A stretch of DNA of 64,000 bases from Gordonia soli NBRC 108243 (GTDB taxonomy: Bacteria; Actinomycetota; Actinomycetes; Mycobacteriales; Mycobacteriaceae). The notes beneath the pieces are model-generated. The model was not told the DNA's origin. It did no database searches and saw only the letters and a list, made by a program, of their open reading frames with translations. Positions 50,108 to 58,546 of the stretch are shown one piece after another. How positions within the stretch are numbered: position 1 is the stretch's first letter; each line of letters starts with the position of its first letter. Location: contig NZ_BANX01000005.1 in assembly GCF_000334455.1 (NCBI RefSeq), positions 124,001-188,000 of the forward strand, given 5' to 3'. The position numbers and the translations under genes are program-made.

Positions 50108-50116
50108 TCCTGCCGA

Positions 50117-50148
50117 GCGTGCCCGACGATCCGCTCAGGCGGGCACGC
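50117..50148. terminator. Hairpin at the end of the imine-reductase-like gene
   Basis: GCGTGCCC and GGGCACGC are perfect 8-base arms 16 bases apart; the right arm overlaps the last codons of the minus-strand gene that stops at 50135. It is a likely terminator before the repeats and the mod operon. Confidence 0.5.
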
Positions 50149-51040
50149 CTTCTGGTTGCGGGTCCCGGATGCCCTCGATGATCGCGGTCCAGTTGGCGGA
50201 CCCGTGGCCGTCGGCGATCGCGCGCGCATAGTGCCGTGCCACCGCCGCGGGGTAGCCGGTGTCGATGCCGGCCGCCTCGCTCGCCTGCACGATGTGGTCG
50301 GCGGTCGCGCCCATCATGGTCGCGGTGCTCAGATGTCCGGGATGGAGGTCGGCGTCGATGAGCGCCCCGACCTCCTCCGGACCGCCGTCGCCCACCATCG
50401 CCGGGATCGCACCGACGAACGGCAATGCGTCGACGAGGAAGTCCCGTGCCGAGATCCCCGCCGAGCCGACCAGCGCGGTAGCGTGCATCAGACTCGACAA
50501 CGTGCCCAGGAAGATGTCCAGGTGTGCTTGGTACATCAATTGCGCCAGACCGGGATCGGAGCCGAGGTAGCGCGCCCTGCCGAGTACCTCGAGGACGTCG
50601 CGGATGGCTTCGAATGTCTCTCCCGGACCGCTGAAGTAGATGTAGGCGAGATCCGTGCCGACCATCGGAGCGGGGACCATGACCCCGCCGGTCACGAAGT
50701 TCGCGCCGTGATCGGTCGCCCATCGGGCCGCCTCGCGGGTCCGCTCGGGACTGTCCGAGCTCAGGTTGACCAGCGTCTTTCCCGCGAGTCCGGCGGTCGC
50801 GTCGCCCAGGATGTCGTACATGGCCTGGTAGTCGGTGAGGCTGAGGATGATCACGTCGCCTGCGGCGACGGCCTCCGCGGGGGTGTCCGCGAGGGTCGCG
50901 CCGGCGGCGACCACCTGGTCGGCCCTGGCCGCGGTGCGGTTCCACACCGTCACCGACCGTCCGTCGGACAGCAGTGCTGATGTCATCGCCTGCCCCATGG
51001 GGCCGAGTCCGATGAGCGTGATCGTCTGTGATGCGGTCAT
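50135..51040 (-). CDS. NADPH-dependent imine reductase-like oxidoreductase (6PGDH superfamily)
   Basis: 301 residues from ATG 51040 with GGAGAAG upstream. The N-terminal Rossmann motif ITLIGLGPMGQAMTSALLSDG leads to VTVWNRTAARADQ, which suits NADPH. NLSSDSPERTREAARWATDHG and TGGVMVPAPMVGTDLAY match imine reductases/reductive aminases. The C-terminal helical domain (LAQLMYQAHLDIFLGTLSSL) would form the active site at the dimer interface, with Tyr or Asp candidates in that helix. Hydroxyisobutyrate-type dehydrogenases are the alternative, but their catalytic Lys motif is not seen. The natural substrate is unknown. Confidence 0.82.
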   Translation of the reverse strand: MTASQTITLIGLGPMGQAMTSALLSDGRSVTVWNRTAARADQVVAAGATLADTPAEAVAAGDVIILSLTDYQAMYDILGDATAGLAGKTLVNLSSDSPERTREAARWATDHGANFVTGGVMVPAPMVGTDLAYIYFSGPGETFEAIRDVLEVLGRARYLGSDPGLAQLMYQAHLDIFLGTLSSLMHATALVGSAGISARDFLVDALPFVGAIPAMVGDGGPEEVGALIDADLHPGHLSTATMMGATADHIVQASEAAGIDTGYPAAVARHYARAIADGHGSANWTAIIEGIRDPQPEGVPA

Positions 51041-51217
51041 TGTCTTCTCCGGTAGCGAGTGGTGTGCCGTCGGGAAGAATGCTTCCGCGTCGGTGGCGCC
51101 GGCGGAAGAACGCACTATTTCGTCAGGTACCCACTTTACGGTCAGGTGGGTAGGTGCCGACTGCGCGTACCGGCGTTCAGCCAGTGCCGCACAACCGTTC
51201 TCGGACAACAGCCAGTC

Positions 51218-52234
51218 CTACTTGCCCGTGTACCACGGGTCCAGCGCGTGCTTGCCGCTCGTGGCTCCTGCCTCGAGACGTGCCAGGACCTCGGGACCGG
51301 CCGTCAGCGGATGCACCTCGGGAGTGCCCGGTGGGTACACGCCCGCGCCGATGAGGGTGGTGAGTTCGGACATCACGGTCGCGAACTTGGTGGGGCGATG
51401 GTGGGCAAACGACCCGATGTGCAACCCCGACACCGAGATCGGGTGGGTGAACACCAGGTCGTCGACGGTGACCGAGGCGGGGCCGGATGCTGATCCGAAG
51501 ACGACGATGCGTCCTCGATAGGGCGTGGTCACCGACAAGCTGGCCGAGAGGGTGGCCCGACCGACCGATTCCAGCACCACGTCCACGGAGTCGGCGTGTC
51601 GGCGGATCTCGGCGGCGAGATCCGCACTGCGTGAATCGATCAACGCGAACACATTCCCGGGGACGCGGTCGTGCTTGTCGGGAGATGCACTGGCGATGAC
51701 CCGCGCGCCGAGGTGGGCGGCGAGACGGACCGCTGCGCTACCGACTCCACCGGCGGCGGCGTGGATCAGGACCACGTCACCGGGCGAGACGTCGGCGATG
51801 CGGAGTGCCGCCAGTGCTGTACCCCAGTTGAGGACCATGCCCAGAGACTGGGCCGACGACCAACCGCTCGGCACCCGGGTGGACTGACTCGCCGGCAGAG
51901 TGGCGTACTGCACGAAAGCCCCGACACCGGTACCCATCACGCGGTCACCGACGTGGACGTCCGTCACGTCGGTTCCGAGGGCGACGACCGTTCCGGCTGC
52001 TTCGAATCCGGCGACGTAGGGAGGTGTCGGACCGCCACCGTAGGCCCCGCGGGTCTGCATGGTGTCGGCGAAGTTCACTCCGGCTGCCTCGACTCGCACC
52101 AGGACCTCGCCGACGCCGGGGCGGGGCGTCGGGACTTCTGCGAGCCGCATGTCGGTCGGGCCGTCTGTCGACGACTGGACGAGTGCCGTCATGATCGTGG
52201 GAAGCGGGTCGGTGCGCTGCATTTCGTCGGACAT
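51218..52234 (-). CDS. NADPH:quinone oxidoreductase / zinc-independent MDR alcohol dehydrogenase
   Basis: 338 residues. A GroES-like N-terminal domain (RVEAAGVNFADTMQTRGAYG) and Rossmann domain with VLIHAAAGGVGSAAVRLAAHLGA identify the quinone-oxidoreductase branch of the MDR family. No zinc-binding Cys cluster is present. Reduction of quinones or enals by NADPH is expected. Directly upstream is a MerR-type promoter with a 20-base spacer, and a MerR gene precedes it on the same strand, so it is probably induced by an electrophile or drug. Confidence 0.87.
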   Translation of the reverse strand: MSDEMQRTDPLPTIMTALVQSSTDGPTDMRLAEVPTPRPGVGEVLVRVEAAGVNFADTMQTRGAYGGGPTPPYVAGFEAAGTVVALGTDVTDVHVGDRVMGTGVGAFVQYATLPASQSTRVPSGWSSAQSLGMVLNWGTALAALRIADVSPGDVVLIHAAAGGVGSAAVRLAAHLGARVIASASPDKHDRVPGNVFALIDSRSADLAAEIRRHADSVDVVLESVGRATLSASLSVTTPYRGRIVVFGSASGPASVTVDDLVFTHPISVSGLHIGSFAHHRPTKFATVMSELTTLIGAGVYPPGTPEVHPLTAGPEVLARLEAGATSGKHALDPWYTGK

Positions 52235-52241
52235 AGGCGTG

Positions 52242-52273
52242 ACGCTACGAACCTGCCACCGGTGTCAGGTCAA
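52242..52273 (-). promoter_or_regulatory. MerR-type promoter with palindromic operator in a 20-bp spacer
   Basis: On the minus strand, -35 TTGACC (52268-52273) and -10 TAGCGT (52242-52247) are 20 bases apart, longer than usual, as in MerR-activated promoters. The spacer holds the near-perfect palindrome 52251-52270 (ACCTGCCACC/GGTGTCAGGT). It lies just upstream of the oxidoreductase gene at 52234. Confidence 0.65.
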
Positions 52274-52296
52274 GTGTTGCTCGCGACGCTCTGCTG

Positions 52297-52674
52297 TCAG
52301 CGCGCTGGCTCGATGATCGGGCCCGGCGGTGTGAGCAGCTCACGCAGGGCGTCCCGACGCAGTGTGAGTTCGTCGATGCTCCGCGTCAGCGCTCCGACGT
52401 GGTCTTCGATCTCACGTCGGAGGTCCGGTTCGGTCGGGTCCAGGATCGCGTCACGAATCGGGCGCGTCCCTTTGTCGGAGAGTCGGCGGATCAGGCGGAT
52501 GGGCAACCCGTGGCCGAGGAGCCCACGGATGACGACCACATCGTCGATGGTGGTGCGGCAGTAGTCGCGATGACCGTTGGCGCATCGGCCGGGAGTTATC
52601 AGCCCTTCGGCTTCGTAGTGCCGCAGTGACCGAACGCTGGAGCCGGTCATCCGTGCGGCGTCACCGATCTGCAT
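52297..52674 (-). CDS. MerR-family transcriptional regulator
   Basis: 125 residues from ATG 52674. The MerR winged helix reads MQIGDAARMTGSSVRSLRHYEAEGLI, followed by the typical RCANGHRDYCRTTIDDVVVIRGLLG and a coiled dimerisation helix (DLRREIEDHVGALTRSIDEL). A longer frame continues upstream but lacks homology. It is adjacent and upstream of the quinone oxidoreductase, with the MerR-type promoter between, so it most likely activates that gene. The gap 52675-52844 holds nothing I can support. Confidence 0.88.
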   Translation of the reverse strand: MQIGDAARMTGSSVRSLRHYEAEGLITPGRCANGHRDYCRTTIDDVVVIRGLLGHGLPIRLIRRLSDKGTRPIRDAILDPTEPDLRREIEDHVGALTRSIDELTLRRDALRELLTPPGPIIEPAR

Positions 52675-52844
52675 GGTCGGGTCAACAGCCGTGCGACCGG
52701 GACTCTTCCCGGTAGGCCATCCGTGGCACCGAGCGCGGCGCCAGCGGCAGGCCGAGTCGATAATCGACGCGGCCTCGCTGTGACACCGCGGCTGTGACAC
52801 CGAAGCTGTGACACTGCACGGCCACGAGTCGGTGCCGACCCGAC

Positions 52845-53990
52845 CTACGGTCTCGCGGCGTATGCGGCGGCGAGGTCGATCCGCACCCATCCGCCGTTCG
52901 GGCCCGCGAGATCGAGCGGGTATCCGGACCGGATCGCGGTGCGCCGGAGGATGTCCAGGCGCTGGGCGTCGGTGAGTCGCGGGAAGCGACTACGGAGCAG
53001 CGCAGCAGCCGACGGTGGGATCGAGTTCTTCAGGCCCGGTCGCAGGACATCGAAGCCGTAGGTGAGGTCGGTGCGGTGCGAGGTCACCGCCTGCTGCGTG
53101 GTCAGGTACTGCCGATCCCGGGAGATGAACGTCGACAACGGTTCTCCGACAGCGGCGGTCAGTTGACTACGGAGCTGCACACCGGCGGCGTCGATGAGGC
53201 GCGCGAATGCCGGGTCGTTCAGGCGTGCGGCGATGATGTCCTGCGCCATGATCCGACCACCCATCACATCGAGTGGGTAGTGGACCCCGAGCACGATCCG
53301 GCTGCGGCCGATGTCGCCGGCGCGGGCGATGATCTGCGGCCCGAGCTCGGGCAGCCAGTACGCCAGCAGCGCGGCCTTCCAGTAGCCCATGTTGGTGTGG
53401 CCCGACGGGTACGACCCGCTGTTCACCAGTTCCGCGTACAGGTGTCCGCCCGGACGGTCGGAGCGCGTGATGGACCGCGGTGCGACGACGAACGGACGGG
53501 GATTGTCGTAGATCTCCTTCTCGATCAACGTCGTGCCGAGCGGGAGGCCGGCACGGGCGGTGTCTCCGGCGGCGAGCGCCGAGACCTTCGGCATCTTGCC
53601 CGATGCGAGCAGTCCACGGAAGGCGGCGCCGAGCCGATCGCCCAGTGCCGACGACAGCGAGACCAGTCGGTCGTCGTAGTTGATGGCGATGGCGTCGGCG
53701 CGCTGCGCGGGGGTCGCCGACGCGTTGATCTGCTGCACCGTCCGCAGGTTCTTCGCGATGACGCCGGGGTGGTTGCGGCGGAGGTCGTCGAACCCGTCGA
53801 GCACCGGGACGTAGGTGCCGGTCGGTGGCACGTCGGAGGCGTAGGGCCCGACCAGTTCGGCAGCTGTGAAGCCGGCCGGTGCGGTCGCCGTCGGGGCGGC
53901 GGACGCAGGTGCCGCGGACACGAGCGCCGCGACCGTGAGGAGGATGGTCAGGACGGAGGCTGTCGCGGAGCGCACCCGCAGAGTCGTCAC
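52845..53990 (-). CDS. Secreted PAP2-superfamily acid phosphatase (PhoN-like)
   Basis: 381 residues from GTG 53990. A signal peptide is clear (ATASVLTILLTVAALVSAAPASA). The three phosphatase motifs are present: KEIYDNPRP (K-X6-RP), SGSYPSGHTNMGYW (PSGH) and SRIVLGVHYPLD (SRX5H). They define class A nonspecific acid phosphatases/PAP2 haloperoxidase-fold enzymes. The protein should act outside the membrane on phosphomonoesters. An N-terminal helical stretch of ~100 residues precedes motif 1. It is divergent from idi with a 190-base gap. Confidence 0.88.
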   Translation of the reverse strand: MTTLRVRSATASVLTILLTVAALVSAAPASAAPTATAPAGFTAAELVGPYASDVPPTGTYVPVLDGFDDLRRNHPGVIAKNLRTVQQINASATPAQRADAIAINYDDRLVSLSSALGDRLGAAFRGLLASGKMPKVSALAAGDTARAGLPLGTTLIEKEIYDNPRPFVVAPRSITRSDRPGGHLYAELVNSGSYPSGHTNMGYWKAALLAYWLPELGPQIIARAGDIGRSRIVLGVHYPLDVMGGRIMAQDIIAARLNDPAFARLIDAAGVQLRSQLTAAVGEPLSTFISRDRQYLTTQQAVTSHRTDLTYGFDVLRPGLKNSIPPSAAALLRSRFPRLTDAQRLDILRRTAIRSGYPLDLAGPNGGWVRIDLAAAYAARP

Positions 53991-54180
53991 GGGAGGAACT
54001 CTTCCGTGCCGGGCCGGGCTGCGCAAGATGTCCGTTTCGAGACCGACGCCGAGCGGGTACGGGCTGGATGAACGGCAGATGACGATTGCTGCTGGAATCG
54101 GTGCGGGCCATCTGATCGGACCGTCGGGGACGAACACCCGTCGACGACTGTCGAGAGCCGGACACGAGAGAACGAGGACG

Positions 54181-54717
54181 ATGAGCGACGACCTGGTGGT
54201 GCTCGCCGACGCCGATGGGCGTCCGTGTGGGACCGCGGACCGGTTGACGGTGCACACCACCGACACCCCGCTGCACTTCGCGTTCTCATGTCACGTCGTC
54301 GAGCAGGGACGGATCCTGATGACGCGCCGCGCGCTCGGCAAGCGGACCTGGCCGGGCGTGTGGACCAACTCGTACTGCGGTCATCCACGCCCGGGTGAAG
54401 CGGTCGAGGACGCCGTCCGTCGATACGCCCGCCGAGAGCTCGGGTTCGACGTGGCGGACCTGCGGTGCGTGCTGCTCGACTTCCGCTATCGGGCCGTCGA
54501 TGCATCGGGCGTTGTCGAGAACGAGATCTGCCCGGTGTTCGTCGCGCGCCCCGTCGGTGATCCCGTGCCCGATCCCGAAGAGGTGGCCGAGCACGTGTGG
54601 GCCGACGTCGAGGATGTGTGGAAGATGGTGGAACGCACGCCATGGGCGGTGAGTCCGTGGTTCAGCGACCAGGTGGCATCGATGCCGGGACCCGATCCCT
54701 ATCGCGCCGATGGCTGA
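54181..54717 (+). CDS. idi: Isopentenyl-diphosphate delta-isomerase (type I)
   Basis: 178 residues from ATG 54181. The Nudix-like fold shows the Cys motif TNSYCGHPRPGE and the Glu motif VVENEICPVF, which hold the catalytic Cys and Glu; HFAFSCHVVEQGRILMTRRA is the N-terminal core. It converts IPP to DMAPP in the cytosol, feeding carotenoid and other isoprenoid synthesis. It lies immediately before crtB and probably starts the crt operon. No crtE (GGPP synthase) is in the window. Confidence 0.93.
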   Translation: MSDDLVVLADADGRPCGTADRLTVHTTDTPLHFAFSCHVVEQGRILMTRRALGKRTWPGVWTNSYCGHPRPGEAVEDAVRRYARRELGFDVADLRCVLLDFRYRAVDASGVVENEICPVFVARPVGDPVPDPEEVAEHVWADVEDVWKMVERTPWAVSPWFSDQVASMPGPDPYRADG

Positions 54718-54817
54718 ACCCATCCACTCGGCTGCGATGCGTCGAACCGTGGAGGACGGGCAATCCTGTGCGGGGTCACCACGAGCAGCGACGGTATCGA
54801 GGACGAGGAGTCGACGG

Positions 54818-55732
54818 ATGGTCAACACATCGGGCCGCCTCGACAGCCTGCGACCGTACTTGCGCTACGACGCGGTCGCCGATGCCAGTGCGGCCTTGGT
54901 CATCAACTCCTACTCGTCGTCCTTCGGGCTCGCGACGCGACTGCTCGGTCACTCGGTGCGGGTCGACGTCCACAACATCTACGCACTCGTCCGGGTGGCC
55001 GACGAGGTGGTGGACGCTCCGCGACCCGGCCACGACGTCGCCGAACGACGGCGTGAACTCGACCTCCTCGAGGAGGAGACGTACCGAGCGCTCCGCACCG
55101 GAGCCAGTGCGAATCTCGTCGTGCACGCATTCGCCCGGACCGCGCGGCGAACCCTGATCGGCGAGGAACTCATCACGCCGTTCTTCGCCTCGATGCGCAT
55201 GGATCTCGACCGCGCACAGCACGACGCCGACAGCCTGGCCGCGTACATCTACGGATCCGCCGAGGTCGTCGGTCTGATGTGCCTGCGGGCCTTCCTCGCC
55301 GCCGAACCCGCGCGCGAGTTCCGATACACCGAGCTGTCCGCCGGCGCTCGACATCTGGGCGCTGCGTTCCAGAAGATCAACTTCCTGCGCGATGTCGGGG
55401 ACGACTCGGAGGGCCTCGGCCGCGACTATCTCGTCGGTCGACGTGTCGACGATCCCGCCGAGATCACCTGGCAGCACTGGATCGCCGACATCGACGACGA
55501 TCTCGCTGCGGCCGCCGCGATGATCCCATCGCTCCCTCGTCGGAGTCGGGTCGCGGTGTGTGCGGCCCACGACCTGTTCGCCGAGCTCACCGATCGGTTG
55601 CGCGCATCCACCCCGTCACGGGCGCGCGCCTTCCGGGTCCGGGTACCCACGCCGATGAAGCTCCGGATCGTGGCGGCAGCGGCACGCCGGCGCGGACGGC
55701 CGATACGTCGCGGTGCGGAGGGACAGCGATGA
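54818..55732 (+). CDS. crtB: Phytoene synthase
   Basis: 304 residues from ATG 54818, chosen because GAGGAG lies about seven bases upstream; an in-frame ATG at 54710 would add 36 residues and overlap idi. The two Asp-rich prenyl-binding motifs are RVADEVVDAP and FLRDVGDDSEGLGRDYL, with SSSFGLATRLL at the N-terminus. It condenses two GGPP to phytoene. Its stop overlaps the crtI start (ATGA). Squalene synthase relatives are the alternative, but the context fixes the call. Confidence 0.92.
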   Translation: MVNTSGRLDSLRPYLRYDAVADASAALVINSYSSSFGLATRLLGHSVRVDVHNIYALVRVADEVVDAPRPGHDVAERRRELDLLEEETYRALRTGASANLVVHAFARTARRTLIGEELITPFFASMRMDLDRAQHDADSLAAYIYGSAEVVGLMCLRAFLAAEPAREFRYTELSAGARHLGAAFQKINFLRDVGDDSEGLGRDYLVGRRVDDPAEITWQHWIADIDDDLAAAAAMIPSLPRRSRVAVCAAHDLFAELTDRLRASTPSRARAFRVRVPTPMKLRIVAAAARRRGRPIRRGAEGQR

Positions 55733-57297
55733 GCCGCGATCGGGTGGTGGTGATCGGTGGTGGAGTGGCCGGGCTGGCGACTGCCGCATTGCTGGCCGCC
55801 GATGGCCACGATGTCGAACTCGTCGAGAAGAACGCCGAACTCGGCGGACGCGCCGGATCCTGGGAGCGCGACGGCTTCCGATTCGACACCGGACCGTCGT
55901 GGTGGCTGATGCCCGAGGTCTTCGACCACTTCTTCGCGATGCTCGGAACCTCGACGACCGAACAGGTCGATCTCGTCCGCCTCGAGCCCGGCTATCGGGT
56001 GTTCTACGGTCCGGACGAGTCGCCCATCGACATCGAGAGCGACGAGACGCGGAGCCGAGCCGTGTTCGACGGTGTCGAGCCGGGAGCCGGTGACGCACTG
56101 GGTCGCTACCTCGAGTCGGGCCGTCTCGCCTATGACATCGCGGTGGATCGCTTCCTCTACACCAACTTCGACTCCCCGCGGGCGTTCCTGAACCCGGACG
56201 TCCTCCGCCATGCCCCCACTCTCGCGAAGCTGCTGGCCCGTTCGCTGCAGTCCTTTGTCGCCGAACGTTTCACCGACCGCCGACTGCGTCAGATCCTCGG
56301 CTATCCCGCGGTGTTCCTCGGGTCGTCACCGGATCGGACGCCGGCCATGTACCACCTGATGAGTTCGCTGGACCTCGCCGAGGGGGTCCGCTACCCCGAC
56401 GGTGGTTTCACCACCTTCGTCGACGCACTGGTACGGGTCGCACGCGCGAAAGGTGTTCGTATTCGTACGGATACGACCGCGACCGCGATAGTCACCCGAC
56501 GCCGGCGCGGCATCCGACGTCGTTCGGCGATCGCGGGTGTACGAATCCGGTCCGGCGACGGGACCGAGCGCAGCCTGCCGGCCGACGTGGTGGTCGGCGC
56601 CGCCGACCTGCATCACATCGAGACCAGACTCCTACCGATACGTGAACAGACCTTTCCCCAGCGCTTCTGGGATCGTGCGACGTCCGGCCCGGGAGCGGTG
56701 CTGGTACTCCTCGGTGTCCGCGGCACCCTGCCGCAACTGGCGCACCACTCGCTGTTCTTCACCGAGGACTGGACCACCAATTTCGACGCCATCTTCGAAC
56801 ATCCCACACGTGTGCCCGTTCCCGCCTCGCTGTACGTCTGCCGGCCCTCGGCGACCGACTCGTCGGTGGCCCCGGCTGGACACGAAAACCTCTTCGTACT
56901 CGTACCGATGCCGGCGGACCCACGTATCGGACGCGGAGGTGTCGACGGGGCGGGGGATGCAGCGGTCGAACAGATCGCCGATCGCGCGATCGAGATGGTC
57001 GCGGAGTGGGCGGGCATCGAGGATCTCGGCGAGCGGATCATGGTGCGCCGCACCATCGGTCCCGACGACTTCGTGACAGACGTGAACTCGTGGTCGGGTG
57101 GTGCGCTCGGACCCGCACACACCCTGCGACAGAGCGCGTTTCTCCGGGCGGGTAACCGCTCTCGAAAGGTCGACGGATTGTTCTATGCCGGGTCGAGCAC
57201 CCGCCCGGGTATCGGACTGCCGATGTGCCTGATCAGTGCGGAGCTGATCAGCAAGCGGCTCAAGGGGGATCGGTCGGCAGGTCCGACGCCGGTCTGA
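55729..57297 (+). CDS. crtI: Phytoene desaturase
   Basis: 522 residues. The FAD motif is VVIGGGVAGLATAALLAADG, followed by EKNAELGGRAGSWERDGFRF and DTGPSWWLMPEVF, typical of CrtI-type desaturases. The C-terminal flavin motif is LFYAGSSTRPGIGLPMCLIS. It removes hydrogens from phytoene to give neurosporene or lycopene. It overlaps crtB by ATGA and converges on the ROK gene with only 12 bases between. How many desaturation steps it performs cannot be read. Confidence 0.92.
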   Translation: MSRDRVVVIGGGVAGLATAALLAADGHDVELVEKNAELGGRAGSWERDGFRFDTGPSWWLMPEVFDHFFAMLGTSTTEQVDLVRLEPGYRVFYGPDESPIDIESDETRSRAVFDGVEPGAGDALGRYLESGRLAYDIAVDRFLYTNFDSPRAFLNPDVLRHAPTLAKLLARSLQSFVAERFTDRRLRQILGYPAVFLGSSPDRTPAMYHLMSSLDLAEGVRYPDGGFTTFVDALVRVARAKGVRIRTDTTATAIVTRRRRGIRRRSAIAGVRIRSGDGTERSLPADVVVGAADLHHIETRLLPIREQTFPQRFWDRATSGPGAVLVLLGVRGTLPQLAHHSLFFTEDWTTNFDAIFEHPTRVPVPASLYVCRPSATDSSVAPAGHENLFVLVPMPADPRIGRGGVDGAGDAAVEQIADRAIEMVAEWAGIEDLGERIMVRRTIGPDDFVTDVNSWSGGALGPAHTLRQSAFLRAGNRSRKVDGLFYAGSSTRPGIGLPMCLISAELISKRLKGDRSAGPTPV

Positions 57298-57309
57298 GTC
57301 CCCACCTGC

Positions 57310-58506
57310 TCAGCGGTCCAGCCATCCGGCGAGTCCGTCGATGGTCGTGACCAGGTCGATACCGTTCAGCGCGGCACCGCGCAGCGGCCCGTCCTCGCCC
57401 AGCGTTCCGTCCATGATCGGCGGTGGCGCCGCCTTGCGGAACGACATGAGGCCGGATTCGTATGCAGCGAGGAATCGTTCGGGCTCGGCGGCGCGCAGCG
57501 GGGCGGCCAGTCCGCCGAGGGTGACCACCTCGGGATCGTGCATGTTCACCAGCCCGGCGATGCCCCGACCGAGGGATGCGGCGACGTCGGCGAGGGCCGA
57601 CTGCGTGGCGGGGTTCCGGTCCGACTGAGCGAGAACCCGGTATGCGTAGCTACGTGGATCGTCGGGGTCGGGGTCACCGAGGCGGGCGGCGAGGGTTCGG
57701 CCGTCGACGGTGAGGTCCCAGCATCCGTATGCGCCGCAGGGACATCGGCGGGTCAGATCGCCGAACGGCATGTGTCCGTACTCGCCTGCGCTGCCGCGAG
57801 CCCCTCGAGCGGGGACGCCGTCGACGATCAGTGCGCCGCCGATACCGACCGTGATGATCAGATGCAGCACCGGCGACACGCCCGTCGCGGTCCCGATCCG
57901 GGCCTCGGCCAGACCCGCCAGGGTGGCGTCGTTGTCGACGAGCAGCGGGAGGTCGATGCCGGGAGGCAGGTCGGCGGTGAGGGCCGACAGGTCGACGTCC
58001 ATCCAACCGCGCCTTGTGAACTGCACTAGCCGCTGGTCGCTGACGGTGCCGGCAACCGACACCGAGATCGCACGCACACGGTCGGGAGAGGATCCGTGCA
58101 CCGCGGCGATCGCACCCGCCATGGCGGCGAGTACCTCCTGCGGGTCGGAGCCCAGCCGTGGGGTGTCGACGTGGACCGTGGGATCGCCGTCGAGAGCCGC
58201 GGTGGCGACGCGCCATCCGGTGGGGCTCAGTTCGACGGCGATCACCAGCGGGCCGTCCGGGTGAGGGCGGAGCACGGTGGTCGGGCGACCGCGGCCACGC
58301 GCCGGGGCCGGGGTCTCGTCCAGCAATTCATCGCGTCGCATGCGCTTCATCAGACCCGTGGCGGCACCACTGCCCATGCCCAGTTCCTGGGCGGCCTCCG
58401 CACGGGTGATCTCGGGACGGGTGCGGACGAGATCGATCAGCCGCGCGGCACTGTGCAGACCTGCCGTGGCAGGCCCCTGGGTCGGGACGGACACGAGCGC
58501 CATCAT
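57310..58506 (-). CDS. ROK-family transcriptional repressor
   Basis: 398 residues from ATG 58506. The N-terminal winged helix has TRAEAAQELGMGSGAATGLMKRM. The ROK domain follows: VIAVELSPTGWRVATAAL, LLVDNDATLAGLAE, LIITVGIGGALIVDG, the zinc motif CPCGAYGCWDL and the GARGSAGEYGHM loop. NagC/Mlc-like proteins of this type bind sugars or sugar phosphates. It diverges from the MFS gene at 58547 with a 40-base gap holding a perfect-looking dyad, so it most likely represses that transporter. Confidence 0.9.
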   Translation of the reverse strand: MMALVSVPTQGPATAGLHSAARLIDLVRTRPEITRAEAAQELGMGSGAATGLMKRMRRDELLDETPAPARGRGRPTTVLRPHPDGPLVIAVELSPTGWRVATAALDGDPTVHVDTPRLGSDPQEVLAAMAGAIAAVHGSSPDRVRAISVSVAGTVSDQRLVQFTRRGWMDVDLSALTADLPPGIDLPLLVDNDATLAGLAEARIGTATGVSPVLHLIITVGIGGALIVDGVPARGARGSAGEYGHMPFGDLTRRCPCGAYGCWDLTVDGRTLAARLGDPDPDDPRSYAYRVLAQSDRNPATQSALADVAASLGRGIAGLVNMHDPEVVTLGGLAAPLRAAEPERFLAAYESGLMSFRKAAPPPIMDGTLGEDGPLRGAALNGIDLVTTIDGLAGWLDR

Positions 58507-58514
58507 CCCATTTG

Positions 58515-58539
58515 AATAAACTCTTCGTCTGAGTATATT
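58515..58539. promoter_or_regulatory. AT-rich dyad, probable ROK operator
   Basis: AATAAACTC and GAGTATATT form 9-base arms (one mismatch) around a 7-base spacer, between the divergent ROK and MFS genes. It starts nine bases from the ROK ATG and ends just before the MFS start, so binding would block both. A -10-like TATATT lies in the right arm. Confidence 0.6.
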
Positions 58540-58546
58540 GGCCCGT

